Made by a program: the position numbers and the translations under genes
Assembly: GCF_018614135.1 (NCBI RefSeq)
Contig: NZ_JAGGOW010000013.1
Span: 1 to 38,089 of the forward strand
Direction: 5' to 3'
Origin: Streptomyces sp. ISL-66
GTDB lineage: Bacteria > Actinomycetota > Actinomycetes > Streptomycetales > Streptomycetaceae
DNA length: 38,089 nt
Notes under the pieces: model-generated
Seen by the model: only the letters and a program-made list of their open reading frames with translations
Told to the model about the DNA's origin: nothing
The model's database searches: none
Shown: piece by piece, positions 33,948 through 38,089 of the stretch
Layout: each line of letters opens with the position of its first letter
Numbering within the stretch: position 1 is the first letter of the stretch

Positions 33948-35639
33948 GTGAACCGCATCCGCTCCCTCGCCGTCCCGCTGGCCGTCACCCTGGCCGCCGG
34001 CGGCCTCACCGCCCTCGCCACCGGCACCGCCCAGGCCGCCGACGTCAACGTCGTCCGCAACGCGGGCTTCGAGTCCGGCCTCGCCAACTGGACGTGCACC
34101 TCCGGCAGCGGCGTCATGGTCTCCTCCCCCGTCTACGCGGGGACCGCCGCCCTGAAGGCCACCCCGGCGGGCCAGGACAACGCCAAGTGCAGCCAGACCG
34201 TCACGGTCAAGCCGAATTCGACGTACACGCTCAGCGAGCAGGTCAACGGCTCGTACGTGTACCTCGGCGCGACCGGGACCGGTACCCAGGACGTCTCCAC
34301 CTGGACGCCCGGCACCGGCGGCGGCTTCCAGAAGCTGTCCACCACCTTCACCACCGGCCCGAGCACCACCCAGGTCACCGTCTACACCCACGGCTGGTAC
34401 GGCCAGCCGGGCTTCGTCGTCGACGAGTTCAGCGTCTTCGGCCCCGACGGAGGCGGCGGCACCGACCCGGCGCCGACCGTTCCGGGCGCCCCGTCCGGCA
34501 CCGCCGTTTCCGGCCAGAGCGCGAGCGGTCTCACCCTTTCGTGGAACGCGGTCAGCGGGGCCGCCGGCTACCACGTCTACCAGGACGGCGTCCGCGTCAG
34601 GACGGTGACGGGCGCCTCCGCCCAGATCACCGGGCTCGCCGCCGCCACCTCGTACGCCTTCCAGGTGAGCGCGTACAACGCGGCGGGCGAGGGCGCGAAG
34701 GGCGCGTCCGTCACCGGGACGACCACGAGCGGCGGCGGCAACCCGAATCCGGCGGTGCCCAAGCACGCGCTGACCGGCTACTGGCAGAACTTCAACAACG
34801 GCGCGACCGTCCAGAAGATCTCCGACGTCTCCGCGCAGTACGACATCATCGCCGTCTCCTTCGCCGACGCCACGACCACGCCCGGCGCCATCTCCTTCAC
34901 CCTCGACTCGGCCGGCCTCGGCGGCTACACCGTCGCCCAGTTCAAGGCCGACATCGCGGCGAAGAAGGCGGCCGGCAAGTCCGTCATCCTCTCCATCGGC
35001 GGCGAGAAGGGCACCATCTCGGTCAACGACTCGGCGTCCGCGAACAACCTCGCGAACTCCGCGTACGCGCTGATGCAGGACTACGGCTTCAGCGGCATCG
35101 ACATCGACCTGGAGAACGGCCTCAACCCGACCTACATGACGCAGGCGCTGCGCTCGCTCGCGTCCAAGGCGGGCTCCTCCTTCGTCCTCACCATGGCCCC
35201 GCAGACCATCGACATGCAGTCGACCCAGGGCGGCTACTTCAAGACGGCCCTCGCCGTGAAGGACATCCTGACCGTCGTCAACATGCAGTACTACAACAGC
35301 GGCTCGATGAACGGCTGCGACGGCAACGTCTACTCCCAGGGCTCGGTGGACTTCCTCACCGCACTGGCCTGCATCCAGTTGGAGGGCGGGCTCGACCCCT
35401 CGCAGGTGGGCATCGGAGTCCCGGCCTCCCCGAGCGGCGCGGGCAGCGGCTACGTCTCGCCGACCATCGTGAACAACGCGCTGGACTGCCTGACCAAGGG
35501 CACGAGCTGCGGGAACTTCAAGCCCTCGAAGACGTACCCCTCGCTGCGCGGCGCGATGACCTGGTCGACGAACTGGGACGCCAAGGCGGGTAGCGCTTGG
35601 TCCAACGCGGTGGGTCCGAAGGTCCACGCCCTGCCGTAG
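33948..35639 (+). CDS. Secreted GH18 chitinase with CBM and FnIII modules
   Basis: A 563-residue exported chitinase. Signal peptide 1-30 (ends AQA/AD). A jelly-roll carbohydrate-binding module (about 31-165; [30 protein letters not shown]) is followed by a fibronectin type III domain (about 178-260; [30 protein letters not shown]) and the GH18 catalytic domain (about 273-560). The signature reads [10 protein letters not shown]389 is the proton donor and D385 and D387 are present, but the first Asp of DxxDxDxE is Ser382. Substrate-binding MQYYNSG matches the family. ATG/GTG choice: GTG 33948 at the end of a GGAGCC-type site gives the signal peptide directly. Expression is probably chitin-controlled through the DasR-like site. 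Confidence 0.93.
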   Translation: MNRIRSLAVPLAVTLAAGGLTALATGTAQAADVNVVRNAGFESGLANWTCTSGSGVMVSSPVYAGTAALKATPAGQDNAKCSQTVTVKPNSTYTLSEQVNGSYVYLGATGTGTQDVSTWTPGTGGGFQKLSTTFTTGPSTTQVTVYTHGWYGQPGFVVDEFSVFGPDGGGGTDPAPTVPGAPSGTAVSGQSASGLTLSWNAVSGAAGYHVYQDGVRVRTVTGASAQITGLAAATSYAFQVSAYNAAGEGAKGASVTGTTTSGGGNPNPAVPKHALTGYWQNFNNGATVQKISDVSAQYDIIAVSFADATTTPGAISFTLDSAGLGGYTVAQFKADIAAKKAAGKSVILSIGGEKGTISVNDSASANNLANSAYALMQDYGFSGIDIDLENGLNPTYMTQALRSLASKAGSSFVLTMAPQTIDMQSTQGGYFKTALAVKDILTVVNMQYYNSGSMNGCDGNVYSQGSVDFLTALACIQLEGGLDPSQVGIGVPASPSGAGSGYVSPTIVNNALDCLTKGTSCGNFKPSKTYPSLRGAMTWSTNWDAKAGSAWSNAVGPKVHALP

Positions 35640-35779
35640 CCGGTAGGTGTGTGGGGGCGGATACCGGACGGGATCCCGGCGGCCGATTGGCTGGATCGCG
35701 ATTCTTGACCCGGACATGCCACGAGAGCACGCTGTGCGCATCCGCACGGCTACCCCCACACTCCCACCCAGGAGAACGC

Positions 35780-37117
35780 ATGCGGCTCCAACACCGCCGG
35801 AGGGCCGCCGTCACGGCGGCCCTCCTCGCTCTCGCGCTCGGCGCACCCGCCTACGGCATGAGCGCGACGGCATCACCACCGCCCAGCCCGTCCACCGCCA
35901 CCCAGGACGAGGCGATCGTCCAGTACGAGATCCAGGGCCCGGCCACGGCGGCCGAGCGCACCGCCCTGCTCCGCACCGGCGCCTCGATCGACGAGGTGGA
36001 CGCCCGGTCGGTGGTCGTCAGCGCCGACACCATGCAGGCCGGCAGCCTGCGCGCGCTCGGCTACAAGCTGACCGCCCTGCCCGGCCCGCCGGACCGGTCC
36101 GACGGACGCGGGGTCATCGCCGGGGTGAACGACTTCCCGTCGAAGGACTCGAATTACCACAACTACAGCGAGGCGATCGCGGAGATCAACCAGCGCGTCG
36201 CCCAGTACCCATCGATCATGAGCAAGCAGGTCATCGGGAAGTCGTACCAGGGCAGGGACATCGTCGCCATCAAGATCAGCGACAACGTCGCGACCGACGA
36301 GGCCGAGCCCGAGGTGCTCTTCACCCACCACCAGCACGCCCGCGAGCACCTGACCGTCGAGATGGCCCTCTACCTGCTCAAGGAGTGGGGCTCGAAGTAC
36401 GGGACGGACCCGCGCATCACCAACATGGTCAACGGCCGGGAGCTCTGGATCATCCCGGATCTCAATCCGGACGGCGGCGAGTACGACATCGCGACCGGCT
36501 CGTACCGCTCCTGGCGCAAGAACCGGCAGCCGAACACCGGCTCCTCCTACGTCGGCACGGACGAGAACCGCAACTGGAACTACAAGTGGGGCTGCTGCGG
36601 CGGCTCCAGCAGCAGCAAGAGCTCGGAGACGTACCGCGGCGCGGCCGGCGAGTCGGCGCCCGAGGTGAAGGTGGTCGCGGACTTCGTCCGCGGCCGCGTG
36701 GTCGGCGGCAAGCAGCAGATCAAGGCCGCCATCGACTTCCACACGTACAGCGAACTGGTGCTGTGGCCCTTCGGGTGGACGTACAACGACACGGCGCCCG
36801 GACTGACCGCGGACGACCTGGCCGTGTACAAGAAGATCGGCACCAGCATGGCGGCCAGCAACGGCTACACGCCGGAGCAGTCGAGCGACCTGTACATCAC
36901 GGACGGGACGATCGACGACTGGCTGTGGGGCGACCAGAAGATCTTCGCCTACACCTTCGAGATGTACCCGACGGACTCGGGCAGCAGCGGCTTCTACCCG
37001 CCGGACGAGGTCATCGACCGCGAGACGGCGCGGAACAAGGACGCGGTGCTGCAACTGCTGGAGAACGCGGACTGCATGTACCGCTCGATCGGCAAGGAAG
37101 CGCAGTACTGCGCGTAG
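35780..37117 (+). CDS. Secreted M14 zinc carboxypeptidase
   Basis: A 445-residue exported metallopeptidase. Signal peptide about 1-27, a propeptide-like region (about 40-110) and the M14 catalytic domain (about 120-435). Zinc ligands are H186 and E189 in THHQHAREH and H321 in IDFHTYSE; the catalytic Glu is E394 in YTFEMYPT. The substrate-binding Asn/Arg block is [12 protein letters not shown]. The cysteine pair GCCGG and the C-terminal pair (ADCMYRS, QYCA) suggest disulfides. ATG 35780 follows GGAGAACGC. It trims C-terminal residues from peptides outside the cell; the chitinase upstream is 140 nt away and separately expressed. Confidence 0.93.
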   Translation: MRLQHRRRAAVTAALLALALGAPAYGMSATASPPPSPSTATQDEAIVQYEIQGPATAAERTALLRTGASIDEVDARSVVVSADTMQAGSLRALGYKLTALPGPPDRSDGRGVIAGVNDFPSKDSNYHNYSEAIAEINQRVAQYPSIMSKQVIGKSYQGRDIVAIKISDNVATDEAEPEVLFTHHQHAREHLTVEMALYLLKEWGSKYGTDPRITNMVNGRELWIIPDLNPDGGEYDIATGSYRSWRKNRQPNTGSSYVGTDENRNWNYKWGCCGGSSSSKSSETYRGAAGESAPEVKVVADFVRGRVVGGKQQIKAAIDFHTYSELVLWPFGWTYNDTAPGLTADDLAVYKKIGTSMAASNGYTPEQSSDLYITDGTIDDWLWGDQKIFAYTFEMYPTDSGSSGFYPPDEVIDRETARNKDAVLQLLENADCMYRSIGKEAQYCA

Positions 37118-37134
37118 CGGCCGTCACGTGAACC

Positions 37135-37185
37135 GGGGCGCCCCACCGCCAGGGGGGCGCCCCTTCGTGACCGTTTCCGGTCACG
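37135..37185. terminator. Tandem terminator hairpins between convergent genes
   Basis: GGGGCGCCCC occurs at 37135-37144 and again at 37154-37163, forming a 10-bp stem (each arm is itself palindromic). It is followed at 37166-37185 by CGTGACCG paired with CGGTCACG around TTTC. Both serve the carboxypeptidase and the gene ending at 37189. Confidence 0.7.
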
Positions 37186-37188
37186 GCG

Positions 37189-38089
37189 CTACTTCTTCTT
37201 CGCGTCCTCGGCATTGCGCCAGATCGTGAGGTCGACCTTGATGTACGTGCTCGACTCCTTGTCACCGGACTTGCCGCGGTAGGTCGCCACCGCGATGTGG
37301 CCGGCGTTGCTCAGCACGCAGATCTGCGATCCGTCCGTGAGCTGGTCGAGGTCCATCTTCTCGGTGAAGCGGGTCACCGCGCGGCAGGTCTCCAGCGACC
37401 CCTTCTCCGAGTTCTTCAGCAGGACCAGCTTGCCGTTCGCGGTGCCGAGCCTCTCGTCCCCGAACAGGGTGTCCCGGTAGTAGTAGAGGTCCGCGTGTCC
37501 GTACGACACGCCCGCGCCGGTCGGCTCCTCGGCCGGGCGCGGCGGGTTGTCGGCCAGCTTCAGCTCGTGGTTCTGCGGCACGTCGATGCCCTCGTACGAG
37601 ACCGGCTGCGGATCGGCCGGCTTCTGGCTGGCGCCCGCCGAAGCACTGCTGCCCGCCGTACCGCCGCCGGACCCCTTGGAGCCGCCGGTCTTGCCCTTGT
37701 CGTCCGGCAGCAGGGACCCGATCACCGCGAGCCCGATGACGGCGGCCACGACGGACCCGACGACGATCAGCCCCGTCCGCTTGCGGCGGGGCTGCGGCGG
37801 CGGCGCGAATCCCTGGGTGTGGAAGGGCGGCGGCGTGCTGTAGCCCGGGGTGTACGTGGGCTGCGTGTACTGGGGCTGCTGGTACGAGGGCTGCACCGGC
37901 GAAGGCTGCTGGTACGGCGGCTGTCCGTGCGGAGGCTGCGCGTGCGAGGGCCGCGCGTACGGCGGCGGCGTCCGGTAGCCGGGCGGAACCGTTCCCGGAG
38001 CGGGCTGCGCCGGAGCGGCCTGCGTCGGCGCGGCGGCCACCCCGGTCGGCGTGTACGGGGACGCGGCGGCGGGCGTCGACGGCGTGCCC
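37189..38089 (-). CDS. Proline-rich single-pass membrane protein, N-terminus beyond window
   Basis: At least 299 residues; the frame stays open through the right edge, so the start is outside the window (an internal GTG at 38040 exists but the Pro/Thr-rich sequence continues before it). The N-terminal part is a Pro/Gln/Tyr-rich cytoplasmic tail with PSYQQPQYTQPTYTPGY-type repeats, then an RRKR stop-transfer cluster and one helix (TGLIVVGSVVAAVIGLAVIGSLL). An extracellular Gly/Ser linker leads to a domain of about 150 residues (SYGHADLYYYRDTLFGDERLG, TCRAVTRFTEKMDLDQL, QICVLSNAGHIAVATYRG, ending KVDLTIWRNAEDAKKK) with two cysteines. Such architecture is common in streptomycete proteins of unknown role; an upstream kinase domain cannot be excluded. 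Confidence 0.8.
   Translation of the reverse strand, partial: GTPSTPAAASPYTPTGVAAAPTQAAPAQPAPGTVPPGYRTPPPYARPSHAQPPHGQPPYQQPSPVQPSYQQPQYTQPTYTPGYSTPPPFHTQGFAPPPQPRRKRTGLIVVGSVVAAVIGLAVIGSLLPDDKGKTGGSKGSGGGTAGSSASAGASQKPADPQPVSYEGIDVPQNHELKLADNPPRPAEEPTGAGVSYGHADLYYYRDTLFGDERLGTANGKLVLLKNSEKGSLETCRAVTRFTEKMDLDQLTDGSQICVLSNAGHIAVATYRGKSGDKESSTYIKVDLTIWRNAEDAKKK

Noticed and set aside
33681..35759. Very long minus-strand frame (692 codons) across the chitinase gene
   Set aside because: It is a shadow of the chitinase frame; the plus-strand product has signal peptide, CBM, FnIII and GH18 domains.

Overview
The window is high-GC actinobacterial chromosome, almost certainly Streptomyces. GC-rich third codon positions, frequent GTG starts and GTGA/ATGA overlaps, many secreted hydrolases, paired TetR regulators and a DasR-like site at a chitinase all point that way. 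There is no tRNA, rRNA, CRISPR array, prophage or obvious secondary-metabolite cluster.

Left part (1-7.5 kb). On the minus strand lie a secreted lytic-transglycosylase-like protein with a structured leader, a PIN-PhoH ATPase and a short-chain cis-prenyltransferase. On the plus strand a YghZ-type aldo/keto reductase is split by a complete 2.5-kb group II intron. The intron carries a reverse transcriptase/maturase/HNH protein and sits inside the codon of the reductase's catalytic histidine; exact splicing restores a normal 345-residue enzyme. Converging on the end of that gene is a minus-strand RNA with two C-rich segments and a strong intrinsic terminator, identified as the actinobacterial 6C RNA.

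Middle part (7.7-22.3 kb). This is ordinary accessory and housekeeping content: DUF192 protein, SMI1/KNR4 protein, orphan sugar-binding lipoprotein, unknown secreted protein, beta-lactamase-fold esterase, two NTF2-like proteins, polysaccharide deacetylase, a DHA2 drug exporter with divergent TetR gene, SGNH hydrolase, DUF1992 protein and a second TetR pair. It ends with a secreted collagen-like protein that has a C-terminal SH3 domain.

Right part (22.3-33.6 kb). A minus-strand run of thirteen to fourteen closely packed genes forms a Tad/Flp-type pilus or secretion locus. In transcription order it holds an unknown zinc-ribbon protein, CpaB, CpaE/TadZ, two TadE-like pseudopilins, TadA/CpaF ATPase, TadB, TadC, a histidine kinase with its LuxR-type response regulator, a pilin-like protein, a TadG-like protein, a lipoprotein and an OmpA-domain protein. 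Assembly machine, two-component regulator and candidate wall-anchoring parts are therefore transcribed together. No prepilin peptidase is present here.

End (33.6-38.1 kb). A divergent GH18 chitinase with CBM and FnIII modules has a DasR-like operator and is followed by a secreted M14 zinc carboxypeptidase. A proline-rich single-pass membrane protein runs off the right edge. The most interesting items are the intron in the catalytic codon, the Tad locus with embedded two-component system and OmpA/lipoprotein tail, and the collagen-like protein.
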